Shown piece after piece: positions 28,331 to 37,110 of a stretch of DNA of 64,000 nucleotides. The notes beneath the pieces are model-generated. The model ran no database searches and was not told where the DNA came from. It saw only the letters and a list, made by a program, of their open reading frames with translations. A program made the position numbers and the translations under genes. Location of the stretch: contig PAJP01000005.1 in the NCBI GenBank assembly GCA_002706095.1, positions 1 through 64,000 on the forward strand, read 5' to 3'. The stretch's first letter is position 1, and each line of letters begins with the position of its first letter. Source of the DNA: Methylophaga sp. GTDB lineage: Bacteria > Pseudomonadota > Gammaproteobacteria > Nitrosococcales > Methylophagaceae.

Positions 28331-31300
28331 TTAAAACTGCCATCTCAAACTCAGCCATGCACCTCTTGGTGCACCTGGTGCAACAAAGTTTGTACTATCC
28401 CATTCAAGTGAATTATGGTTGTACCCATCCGCCCCTCTAGCACCATAGGTACCGGGTGAAAAAGGATTCCGCCCTAAGGTGCCTGCAGTAAAATATTCTT
28501 TATCAAAAATATTATTCACTAATAAGTTGATGCTTAAATTCTCATCAAATCGATAGGTACTTTGAAAATTGAAGGTCATATACCCCGGTACTTTGCCTGG
28601 ATTACTAGTGGGTTTTCGAGTAACCACTACTTGCTTACCTGAAATTTCCCTGGTCTCAGTCAAAACAACACCTTTTCGATGTTTGTTATTTTCATTACCA
28701 CGAACAAAACTTTCTGAGTGAGCAATGGCTGTGAGACCGATATTCCATTTAGGGGTAACGTCATAAGTTACCGTTGCATTGAGGTTATGTAGCGATACAC
28801 CAGGCATACGATCACCTGGCTCGACATCAATCATGCGGCTGTAATTATAGTTACCGCTAAATAGTTCGTATGAGCTGCTATTGTCATTACCGGCAATGGT
28901 AAAGTTATCTTCAAAGGTGGCATCTGTGAGAGCGTAATTAACTGTGAAACCCCAGCGCTCTTTTTGCCCTGAAACACCAAACTCGATCCCTTGCCGACGC
29001 GTTTTGCCAATAGTGTCAAAAAAGTTACGGTTGCCGGGAAAAGTCACCATATACAAATCATCTTTTAAATTGGTTTGATAGGCCGCGATATTCCACTGGA
29101 CGTTATCGCCCAACAGACCACGCATCCCAATTTCCCATGTTTCGGCTTTAATTTGAGGTAAATACGGGTCACCTGATAAAGTTGATGGCAATGAACAAGA
29201 GCGATTTTCTTTCAGACTTTTATAAATACCACCAAGAAGTGTTTTATCCAGAGCACAGCCTAACTCTATTACTGAGGGTACACGGACACCTTGAGCAAAA
29301 TTCGCATAGACATTCAAGGTTTCTTTGGCTTGCCAGGCCACACCAAAAGACGGATTCAATGAGTAATAGCTAAAATCTTCTTTTTCCTCTTCATTAATAA
29401 GTTTCGACGTATCGGGGATAACATAACCTGTAGGGCAATCTTCACCTGGACGACACACATTGAAACTATCAGGCCAAGCTTCTAACTCGGCTAGATTTGG
29501 GACATAACCAATACCATATTCCCTTGATTTCATTCTATTCTGAATCTGTGTATCGTTATATCGAGCAGACACATTAAAATGCCATGTTTCAACAGGACTC
29601 CAAGTTTCACTAAAATAGAGACTTTTGGTTGTTTGCTCGCCTTCAAAGTCATTATTTTTAATAGGCACATCTGCAGCAATATACTGATCGCGGATTTGTT
29701 CTGGTGATAAAAAGAATTCACGATCTGCATCAAATAAACCTAACTGTTGTGAGTTAGTATATTCAGCTGTCGGACGATCAACAGAAGCTCCGATCATGAC
29801 TTTATGTTTATCTAGGTTCCAGTTGAGTTGAATTGAAAAACCATCTGTTATTTGATCGATGGTATTCTTCGTCAATACCCCTGTTGGTGTGCCCTCAGCA
29901 ACACCAGGATTAGTTTGACTATAAGCCGCACCATCAACACTCTGACTACCGCCATCGGGGCCAGTCACCTCAAGGTTGTCAGACCCAGCGATACATTGAT
30001 CACCATTGATTGCTGGTTTTATAATCAAATAATACTGTGTGCCGTTATCTATAAAATTGAAAGCCCCTGTACTGGAAATTGCATAATCTAGTGGATCAGT
30101 TATACCTATTAAGCCCTTTTCTAAATTCGAATAAGCCTGATAGGTCATAGAACCATCATTGGGGTCTTGCGGTTCAGGGATACCGAGCTGCTGATACCGC
30201 GCTGATGTATTAAGATTTTTAAAATGATTGATATTATCTTGTGCAAATTGCACATAATCAGCTGGTAAATCAGCTAGAAAGGTTTCTGGTGGCAGAGAGT
30301 CAAAAGCTTGCTCTAATGTTCCACCACTTAAAGCAAAGGCAAAAAACTGATCATCATCGACGACATAATAATCTGGTAAGTTATATTTATTAGTCGTCTC
30401 ATAGAGGCAAGTGTACTGTTCACCTTCGGCAAGGTCACGCCTTACTGCTTGATTCTCAAACTCTGTGTAAACATCTGCTCCCAGTGAATCTCGCTGACTA
30501 TTACGACGATAAACTTGGCCTGTTACACTAAATGCATCGTTAACTTGATAAGCACCAGATAACTGAAATTGTTGTAATTTATTTTCTGTCGTATCCGGTG
30601 AAGTAAATACACCGTTTCTATCTTGGCGATATTCTTCTGTCGGAATTAAGCCATTACCAACGAGGTCTGTTTTTACAATCAGCGTACTTAAATGCAAGTC
30701 AAGCTTTTCACCACGATAGCTGGCTTTACCAAATAATTGGTTGACCTTGCTGGGTGAGTTTTCACGCCAGCCATCTTCCATAAAAAAGCTGCCTGCCCCA
30801 AAGAAAGCAATGGTGCCATTATTCCAGCCACTTTCAGCCAATAATTGCTCACGACCAAAAGAACCTTTCATCACATCAAAAACGGTTTCCGTAAAGTTAA
30901 AACCATCCTTGGTTTTCATTGTAAAAGCTCCACCTAGTGTATTCAGCCCAAATATCGGATTAGAACCAGGGAATACATCGACAGCTGCTATCGCATTCAT
31001 CGGAATCATGTCCCAGTTGACCACATCACCAAACGGTTCATTAACACGGATACCATCCAGAAAGACACTTAACCCCTGAGGACTACCGATTTGTGGTCCC
31101 GCTGTGAAACCACGATATTGAATATCCATCTGAAATGGATTGCCTTGATAATCATTAACCGTGACACCTTGAAGCTTGGAGTTAAATAAATCTGTCATGC
31201 TCAATGAACGAGCATCTCTGATTTCTTCAGCACTAATACTTTGCACGTTACCTGGAATTTCTTCTTTGGTTAGACCAAGCCCTGGAAGTGGCCCGACTTC

Positions 31301-31735
31301 ATAAAAGCGTTGTGCTCTGACTTGGACGGTGTCCAGAATTAAGCGATCATCACCGAGTGCAGGTAATTCTTCTTGTCCTGGCACCAGAAAATAGCCACCA
31401 TCAGTATCATCAATGGCTTCCAGGCCACTGTCGTTTAATAATTGCTGGAAGCCTTCTTCGACCGAATATTCACCATGAAGACCTTGGGTTTCTTTTCCTT
31501 CTGCGAGGGCTGGGTCAAAGGTTAATCTAACGCCATTTTCAGCTGCGTAATTTGAGATAGCTTTGCCCAAAGGGCCAGCAGGAATGTCATAACGTTTCAC
31601 TTGTTCAGCTGCGTTATCTTCTGCCAGGGCAAGATGATTGATTGACATGGCAGCGACCATGCTCATCGTGGCGATAGATAGACAGCGACAGAGTTTTTTC
31701 TTAAGGCGAACTCGGCCCTTTGCTTGCAGTTCCAA
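28331..31735 (-). CDS. TonB-dependent receptor 1 with signalling (STN) domain
   Basis: Outer-membrane receptor of about 1134 residues that imports a ligand using TonB and can signal to FecR. The start is a TTG at 31735 with GGAG seven bases upstream. After a signal peptide (about 1-38, ending LALA) come an STN domain (about 49-118, YDIPAGPLGKAISNYAAENG), a TonB-box-like DTVQVRA (about 132), the plug (about 150-290) and a 22-strand-type barrel ending GAWLSLRWQF with the usual C-terminal Phe. Large extracellular segments lie at about 410-640. It is paralogous to receptor 2, nearly identical in the plug and diverged in these loops. An ECF-like promoter motif lies 48 bases upstream. The ligand is unknown: haem, a metal complex or another chelate are all possible. 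Confidence 0.93.
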   Translation of the reverse strand: MELQAKGRVRLKKKLCRCLSIATMSMVAAMSINHLALAEDNAAEQVKRYDIPAGPLGKAISNYAAENGVRLTFDPALAEGKETQGLHGEYSVEEGFQQLLNDSGLEAIDDTDGGYFLVPGQEELPALGDDRLILDTVQVRAQRFYEVGPLPGLGLTKEEIPGNVQSISAEEIRDARSLSMTDLFNSKLQGVTVNDYQGNPFQMDIQYRGFTAGPQIGSPQGLSVFLDGIRVNEPFGDVVNWDMIPMNAIAAVDVFPGSNPIFGLNTLGGAFTMKTKDGFNFTETVFDVMKGSFGREQLLAESGWNNGTIAFFGAGSFFMEDGWRENSPSKVNQLFGKASYRGEKLDLHLSTLIVKTDLVGNGLIPTEEYRQDRNGVFTSPDTTENKLQQFQLSGAYQVNDAFSVTGQVYRRNSQRDSLGADVYTEFENQAVRRDLAEGEQYTCLYETTNKYNLPDYYVVDDDQFFAFALSGGTLEQAFDSLPPETFLADLPADYVQFAQDNINHFKNLNTSARYQQLGIPEPQDPNDGSMTYQAYSNLEKGLIGITDPLDYAISSTGAFNFIDNGTQYYLIIKPAINGDQCIAGSDNLEVTGPDGGSQSVDGAAYSQTNPGVAEGTPTGVLTKNTIDQITDGFSIQLNWNLDKHKVMIGASVDRPTAEYTNSQQLGLFDADREFFLSPEQIRDQYIAADVPIKNNDFEGEQTTKSLYFSETWSPVETWHFNVSARYNDTQIQNRMKSREYGIGYVPNLAELEAWPDSFNVCRPGEDCPTGYVIPDTSKLINEEEKEDFSYYSLNPSFGVAWQAKETLNVYANFAQGVRVPSVIELGCALDKTLLGGIYKSLKENRSCSLPSTLSGDPYLPQIKAETWEIGMRGLLGDNVQWNIAAYQTNLKDDLYMVTFPGNRNFFDTIGKTRRQGIEFGVSGQKERWGFTVNYALTDATFEDNFTIAGNDNSSSYELFSGNYNYSRMIDVEPGDRMPGVSLHNLNATVTYDVTPKWNIGLTAIAHSESFVRGNENNKHRKGVVLTETREISGKQVVVTRKPTSNPGKVPGYMTFNFQSTYRFDENLSINLLVNNIFDKEYFTAGTLGRNPFSPGTYGARGADGYNHNSLEWDSTNFVAPGAPRGAWLSLRWQF

Positions 31736-31782
31736 TATTTCTCTCCGACTAATAGTTATTATTTTTTTGTTGTTCTATTAGG

Positions 31783-31835
31783 TATGCCAATCGAGAATCG
31801 GAAAGTGACAATTATTTTTTAGACTTTTTTAAATT
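31783..31835 (-). promoter_or_regulatory. Candidate ECF-sigma (FecI-type) promoter, copy B
   Basis: On the minus strand: A-rich tract, TGTCAC (31810-31805), 16-base spacer, GGCATA (31788-31783), 48 bases before the receptor 1 start codon. Near-identical to copy A before exbB (24 of 28 positions), which is not explained by coding homology. Confidence 0.65.
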
Positions 31836-31853
31836 TATTTGTAAAACATAGAT

Positions 31854-32276
31854 TTACCAGTCTGAATACGGGGTGCCTTTTGATGACATAAGTCGAGAAC
31901 CACTTCGGACATCAGAAATAACTTCGTCAGTTTCTGCGTGTCTTATTAACTCCCAGGTTTCATGACTATTGGTGATGGGATCGACAGGAATGTGTCGTAA
32001 ATAGCCAGTATCAACAAGCTGCTCTAGTGAGTGTGGATAGGTGTTCATGACACTGTGGTATTGGGTGATTGCACTACGCATCACGATGAGTTCATGACGG
32101 AGCACATTCTCTTGTGCCGTGAGTTTGGTATCCGTCGTATCGTAATTATTAATGAATGCTATAAAAATGATGCTAAGCATGACGAAGATAACGAGAAGTT
32201 GATATATCGAAATCCCGAACTGCCTTTGCCTCTGCTTGTTTTTAATCCCATTCACTACTTTTGATGTCCTTTTCAT
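31854..32276 (-). CDS. Orphan pseudopilin paralogue lacking +5 Glu
   Basis: Protein of 140 residues encoded alone between the two receptor genes. Its C-terminal 90 residues closely parallel the pseudopilin at 16163-16540 (ENVLRHELIVMRSAITQY, LEQLVDTGYLRHIPVDPIT, SSKGTPYSDW). The N-terminus is diverged: a long basic leader (about 23 residues) then QFG|ISIYQLLVIFVMLSIIF, which keeps Gly at -1 but has Gln instead of Glu at +5. E5 is needed for efficient pseudopilin incorporation, so this could be a tip or regulatory subunit, a receptor-linked pseudopilin, or a decaying duplicate; the frame is intact. No clear ribosome-binding site is seen. Confidence 0.75.
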   Translation of the reverse strand: MKRTSKVVNGIKNKQRQRQFGISIYQLLVIFVMLSIIFIAFINNYDTTDTKLTAQENVLRHELIVMRSAITQYHSVMNTYPHSLEQLVDTGYLRHIPVDPITNSHETWELIRHAETDEVISDVRSGSRLMSSKGTPYSDW

Positions 32277-32385
32277 TTTTATCAGTCACATTCATTAACT
32301 ATGTTCATAGCCATCCTTAATCATATTAGCCAATGATCTTGGGCCACGTAGCCATCTTCCCCACAATGTCTTGAGTAAAGAGTTG

Positions 32386-32413
32386 GACTAGTCCAGGTCA
32401 CAATGGACTAGTC
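32386..32413. other. Perfect 10-bp stem-loop from a doubled GGACTAGTC element
   Basis: GACTAGTCCA (32386-32395) and TGGACTAGTC (32404-32413) form a perfect stem with an 8-base loop. Each arm is itself centred on a palindromic GGACTAGTCC-like core, with centres 20 bp apart. It lies 11 bases from the CGGGCA hairpin in the gap between receptor 2 and the orphan pseudopilin gene. Confidence 0.5.
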
Positions 32414-32423
32414 ACCTATAAGA

Positions 32424-32456
32424 AATAGACGGGCATTTGTGGCTGCCCGAAGCACC
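32424..32456 (-). repeat. 33-bp repeat with hairpin, copy 2 (after receptor 2)
   Basis: Identical to 28193-28225, with the stem CGGGCA (32430-32435) / TGCCCG (32444-32449). It lies 101 bases downstream of the second receptor gene. With the homologous receptor genes it marks the downstream edge of a duplicated unit with a period of about 4.23 kb. Confidence 0.75.
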
Positions 32457-32556
32457 TATTCACTTCAATCTTGGTGAGAGCCTTAAACTTCCGTTGATTG
32501 AAGATGAATTCCTTGTGAGGCGGTCACACTTGCCTCAACTTATTCCTTTAATTTCT

Positions 32557-35500
32557 CTAATCAAATAACCACCTCACACTGACCCATGCACCTCTTGGTG
32601 CACCTGGTGCCACAAAGTTTGTGCTGTTCCATTCAAGTGAGTTGTGGTTATAACCATCGGGACCAATAGCCCCATAGGTACTGGGCGAAAATGGATTGCG
32701 TCCAAGTGTACCTGCACTAAAATATTCTTTATCGAAAATATTATTTACCAAAAGGTTAACGCTAAAGTTTTTGGTGAGCTGATAATTACTTTGAAAATTA
32801 AACACCATATAACCTGGTACTTTTCCCGGGTTGTTAGTTGCCTTTCGAGCAACCTTAACTGGCACTCCATTCACTCTTCTATCAGTCGTGTCATACAAAA
32901 CAACACCCGGGCGATGTTTGTTATTTTCATTGCCTCTGACGTAACTAGATGAGTGAGCAACGGCAGTTAGACCAAGAGTCCATTTTGGCGTAACTTGGTA
33001 ATTAACAGTTGCATTGAGGTTATGTAAAGAGACACCTGGCATACGAGAACCAGGTTCTACATCAATCAATCTACTATAGTTGTAATTACCTATATAGTCT
33101 TCATAGGAACTACTGTTATCATTGCCAGCAATGGTAAATTTATCTTGAAAAGTCGCATCAGTTAAAGAATAGTTAACACTAAAACTCCATTTCCCTTTTT
33201 GCCCAGACAAACCAGCTTCAATCCCCTGACGTCGGGTAGCGCCAATACTATCGAAAAAGTTTCTGTTGTCTGGGTAAGACACTAAATACAAATCATCCTT
33301 AATGTTGGTCTGATAGGCAGATAAGTTCCACTGGATATCATTATCAATAATACCTCTGACACCGACCTCAACGGTTTGAGCTTTAATTTGAGGTAAGTAG
33401 GGATCACCTGACAATGTTGAAGGTAAAGAGCAACTACGATTTTCTTTTAAACTTTTATATATGTATTTTTTTTCACCATTTGCATCCGTACCTATTGATA
33501 CAGGGGTTTTATCTAATGCACAGCCCAACTCGATAACTGATGGTACACGCACGCCTTGTGAGAAATTAGCGTAAAGATTTAGCTCTGGGGTTGCCTGCCA
33601 TGCTGCACCAACCGATGGATTTAGTGAGTAATAACTAAAAGACTCTGTTTCTTCTGGGTTAAGAAGATCTATCCCATCTGGAATATAGTAACCCGTTGGA
33701 CATTCTTCCCCAGGTCGGCAAACATTATAGTCGTCAGGAAGAGCTTCCAATCTAGCCAAGGTTGGAAGATACCCATCTGAATAGGTTCTTGAACGAATTC
33801 TATTCTCTCCCTGCGTATCGTTATATCGTGCAGATAGATTAAAGTGCCATGTTTCAACCGGACTCCAGGTTTCACTGAAATATAAGCTTTTAGTGAGTTG
33901 CTCACCTTCAAAGTTATTGTTGGCAATAGGTACGTCTGAAGCAAGATACTGATCGCGAATTTCATCGGGCGCATAATAAAATTCGCGATTAGCAGTTAAT
34001 AAACCCAGCTGTTGCGTTGACTCATATGTGGCTGTAGGACGATCAACCGATGCGCCGACCATAAATTTATGTTTATCTGTATTCCAGTTCAGTTGAAGCG
34101 ATACACCATCCACAACCTGGTCGATAGTGTTATCTGTCAAGACTGCTGTGGGAGTACCATCAACAACACCTGGATTTGTTTCACTATAATCTGCCCCATC
34201 AACAGTTTGCGGAAGGCCTTCATCCGTAAGAACAACTGTTGGATCAACTCCTGTATCACCTACACATTTATCGCCATTCAATGCTGGCGCAATGAACATG
34301 TAATTGGTATCACCAGCCGAATCAACATAGTAATAATTTAAATAGTTTTGTAATGCATAAGTAGCAGGATCTGAGGCTGATGCTTTAGCTGTTTGGGTCA
34401 TTTCGGTGATTGTAGGATAGTAACCATCACTGGGGTCGAAGTCAGGTTGTTGTGGCCCTGGCCCTGTCCCTGGCTTAACGATAACATCACGATCTAAACT
34501 TATATTTGCTAAAAAGTTTGCTATCGCATAATTTGCGTAGTCATCGGGTAATGTATCGTTGAATTTACCGCCATATTCAGTTGGAATGGCTGCTACCAAT
34601 TCGTCAACACTAGTAAACTCATTACCAGGCTCTCCACCAAAAGCACGATTAAGGAGATTGAAGGTATCTGCTTCGCTTAAAATATAATAATCAGGTAGCC
34701 CATACTCATTCGTTGTTTCAAATAAGCATGTAAATTCTTCACCCTCATTCAAGTTACGCCTAGCTACCTGACCGTCAAATTCAGTGAAAACATCTGCTCC
34801 TTGTGAATCACGACGACTGGTACGTCGGTAAACCTGACCCGTAATACTAAACGTATCGTTTACCTGATAAGCACCAGCTAACTGAAACTGCTGTAATCTA
34901 TTTTCCGTAGTATCCGGTGCGGTAAAGACCCCTTCCCTGTCTTGTCGATATTCTTCACTTGGAATAAGCCCATTACCTACCAAGTTGGTATCAACTATTA
35001 AGGTGCTGAAATGTAAATCAAGTTTTTCACCTCGATAACTAGCTTTACCGAATAACTGATTCACTTCACTCGGAGAACTATCACGCCAACCATTTTCATC
35101 AAATAAACTAGCCGCACCAAAAAAGGCAATGGTGCCATTGTTCCAGCCATTTTCCATTTGTAGCTGTTTACGACCAAATGAGCCGGCAAGCACCTCAGCA
35201 TCTGCAGAGGTATTGTTAAAACCATCTTTGGTTTTTAAGGCAAATGAACCGCCTAAGGTGTTTAAACCAAAGATAGGATTTGAGCCAGGAAATAGATCCA
35301 CACCTGCTATCGCATTCATGGGGATCAAGTCCCAGTTGACAACATCACCAAACGGTTCATTAACCCGGATACCGTCTATAAATACACTCAGTCCTTGTGG
35401 CGTACCAATTTGTGGTCCCGCCGTGAAACCTCGATATTGGATATCCATCTGGAACGGATTACCTTGGTAATCATTCACCGTGACGCCTTGTAGTTTCGTA

Positions 35501-36066
35501 TTAAACAAATCCGTCATGCTTAATGATCGTGCATTTTTTATCTCTTTGGCTGAGATACTTTGCACGTTAGCAGGAATTTCTTCTTTGGTGAGACCAAGCC
35601 CTGGAAGTGGCCCCACTTCATAAAAACGCTGTGCTCTGACTTGGACGGTATCCAAAATTAAGCGGTCATCACCGAGGGCAGGTAATTCTTCTTGGCCTGG
35701 TGCCAGAAGGTAGCCGCCATCTGTATCAGGTATAACTATCAGGCCCGAGCCTTTTAATAATTGTTCAAAGCCTTCTTCTAGACTGTAGCTACCTTGTAAC
35801 CCTTGTGTGGTTTTGCCCTCGGTAAGGCTAGGATCAAACGAGAATGTAAAGCCGTTTATACCAGTATAATTCGATAACGCTTTGGAGAGTGGGCCAGCAG
35901 GAATATTATATTGGCGGTTAGCTTTTTCTGTTTCATTGCCTTTTTCATTGTCAGCGAGTTGCACTGTTTCGGCAAAAAGTGGCGGTAGATAGAAAAAAGC
36001 TAATAACGCAATGATGATGGTGAATTTAATAAAGCTGTTGTCTCTGGAGATTGTTCGTTTCGACAT
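32557..36066 (-). CDS. TonB-dependent receptor 2 with signalling (STN) domain
   Basis: Outer-membrane receptor of 1169 residues, paralogue of receptor 1. A signal peptide or anchor (IKFTIIIALLAFFYLPPLFA) is followed by an STN domain (about 51-120), DTVQVRA, a plug almost identical to receptor 1 and a barrel. The extracellular region at about 440-620 is longer and diverged (EPGNEFTSVDELVAAIPTEY; a Pro-rich GTGPGPQQPDFDP loop), pointing to a different ligand. It ends RWLFD, one residue past the usual terminal Phe. It is preceded by fecI-fecR (76-base gap) with a variant ECF-like motif, so that sigma pair is its likely controller. Confidence 0.93.
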   Translation of the reverse strand: MSKRTISRDNSFIKFTIIIALLAFFYLPPLFAETVQLADNEKGNETEKANRQYNIPAGPLSKALSNYTGINGFTFSFDPSLTEGKTTQGLQGSYSLEEGFEQLLKGSGLIVIPDTDGGYLLAPGQEELPALGDDRLILDTVQVRAQRFYEVGPLPGLGLTKEEIPANVQSISAKEIKNARSLSMTDLFNTKLQGVTVNDYQGNPFQMDIQYRGFTAGPQIGTPQGLSVFIDGIRVNEPFGDVVNWDLIPMNAIAGVDLFPGSNPIFGLNTLGGSFALKTKDGFNNTSADAEVLAGSFGRKQLQMENGWNNGTIAFFGAASLFDENGWRDSSPSEVNQLFGKASYRGEKLDLHFSTLIVDTNLVGNGLIPSEEYRQDREGVFTAPDTTENRLQQFQLAGAYQVNDTFSITGQVYRRTSRRDSQGADVFTEFDGQVARRNLNEGEEFTCLFETTNEYGLPDYYILSEADTFNLLNRAFGGEPGNEFTSVDELVAAIPTEYGGKFNDTLPDDYANYAIANFLANISLDRDVIVKPGTGPGPQQPDFDPSDGYYPTITEMTQTAKASASDPATYALQNYLNYYYVDSAGDTNYMFIAPALNGDKCVGDTGVDPTVVLTDEGLPQTVDGADYSETNPGVVDGTPTAVLTDNTIDQVVDGVSLQLNWNTDKHKFMVGASVDRPTATYESTQQLGLLTANREFYYAPDEIRDQYLASDVPIANNNFEGEQLTKSLYFSETWSPVETWHFNLSARYNDTQGENRIRSRTYSDGYLPTLARLEALPDDYNVCRPGEECPTGYYIPDGIDLLNPEETESFSYYSLNPSVGAAWQATPELNLYANFSQGVRVPSVIELGCALDKTPVSIGTDANGEKKYIYKSLKENRSCSLPSTLSGDPYLPQIKAQTVEVGVRGIIDNDIQWNLSAYQTNIKDDLYLVSYPDNRNFFDSIGATRRQGIEAGLSGQKGKWSFSVNYSLTDATFQDKFTIAGNDNSSSYEDYIGNYNYSRLIDVEPGSRMPGVSLHNLNATVNYQVTPKWTLGLTAVAHSSSYVRGNENNKHRPGVVLYDTTDRRVNGVPVKVARKATNNPGKVPGYMVFNFQSNYQLTKNFSVNLLVNNIFDKEYFSAGTLGRNPFSPSTYGAIGPDGYNHNSLEWNSTNFVAPGAPRGAWVSVRWLFD

Positions 36067-36101
36067 GGTTAACCTTGGGTAATTAAGTGATTCTTAATTA
36101 C

Positions 36102-36140
36102 TAGGTCAGTTAAGAATTAAAAAAGGGACAGGATTTTTTA
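36102..36140 (-). promoter_or_regulatory. Candidate ECF-sigma promoter, diverged copy C
   Basis: On the minus strand: TTTAAAAAA tract, TGTCCC (36130-36125), 17-base spacer, GACCTA (36107-36102), about 36 bases before receptor 2. It resembles copies A and B in order and composition but differs at several positions and in spacer length. Confidence 0.4.
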
Positions 36141-36142
36141 AA

Positions 36143-37108
36143 TTAAGCTTGTTTTTTGCTGATTTTTGCCCAGAAACGAGTTCTCCATTCAATGTTTATT
36201 GGTCTAGTTTTTTCTAATACGTGCAGGATGTGGTCAGGATCATTAATTTGAAATGAGCCTGAGACATAAATGTCATGACATGATTCATCACAGGTGATGA
36301 CACCTGTTCGATAACGTTTTAAATAACTAATAAACTCGCTGAGCGGCATATTGTCGGCGTAGATAACGCCGTTTATCCAGGCATTGGCATTATCTTCTAA
36401 TGGGGATGGTGCTTCTATACCAGTTGAATCAAACCGCGTTTGTTGACCTTTTTCAATGATCTGATTTTGCTTTGGGTCATCTTTGGGTAAAACATCAACC
36501 GCATTCTCAATAACACCTAAATAGCTATAGTCTGTGTGCTGACGAACTACAAACTCAGTGCCCAAAGCATGGAGTCGCCCCTGTGCGGTTTGTACCAAGA
36601 AAGGTCTTTGAGCTGAATCTTTAGCCGTCTTGATATAAATTTCACCTCGGTATAATTTCAGCAAACGTTGAGTATTATTAAATGCTATATCGACAGCAGT
36701 ATCCGTGTTAAGCATGAGTTGGCTACCGTCGGCTAATTGAATTGTTGTTTGCTCACCGGTAGCAGTTTTAATGTCAGCCAAGACGGCTTGCCATGGAGCA
36801 TATTTATATGTGATGCCACCAATAGGAACGAGCGTCAGCAACAGAGCAAGATGTTTGGAAAATTCACGCCTATCCATTGTTGCTGAGCGGCCAAGTACCT
36901 GTTTGCCCAAATCAGGTGGTATTTTCTGAAAAGTCATGCCGAGATTTTCAGCACGCTGCCAAGCAAGTTCGTGCAGATGATTTTCATTTCGCCACGCAAG
37001 TAATGTTTGTTGTTCTTGCGAAGTAAGATCGTCATCTTGTACTTTGACTAGCCACATGACGACTTCTTTAATGACATGCTCTGGAATATTGACTGAATTT
37101 GAGGACAT
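36143..37108 (-). CDS. FecR-family anti-sigma / sigma regulator 1
   Basis: Inner-membrane signal relay of 321 residues between receptor 2 and its sigma factor. It has the N-terminal DUF4880 cytoplasmic domain (about 8-55, VMWLVKVQDDDLTSQEQQTL), a membrane helix (about 87-105) preceded by DRREFSK, which resembles a twin-arginine motif, the FecR domain (about 115-215, QLADGSQLMLNTDTAVDIAF, RLHALGTEFVVRQ) and a C-terminal domain that would contact the receptor STN domain. It starts two bases after fecI, without its own ribosome-binding site, so translation is coupled. Confidence 0.92.
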   Translation of the reverse strand: MSSNSVNIPEHVIKEVVMWLVKVQDDDLTSQEQQTLLAWRNENHLHELAWQRAENLGMTFQKIPPDLGKQVLGRSATMDRREFSKHLALLLTLVPIGGITYKYAPWQAVLADIKTATGEQTTIQLADGSQLMLNTDTAVDIAFNNTQRLLKLYRGEIYIKTAKDSAQRPFLVQTAQGRLHALGTEFVVRQHTDYSYLGVIENAVDVLPKDDPKQNQIIEKGQQTRFDSTGIEAPSPLEDNANAWINGVIYADNMPLSEFISYLKRYRTGVITCDESCHDIYVSGSFQINDPDHILHVLEKTRPINIEWRTRFWAKISKKQA

Positions 37109-37110
37109 CG

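Noticed and set aside
31854-32276. Pseudogene call for the orphan pseudopilin
   Set aside because: The frame is intact over 140 codons with a conserved C-terminal domain; only the +5 residue is unusual, so it is kept as a gene.
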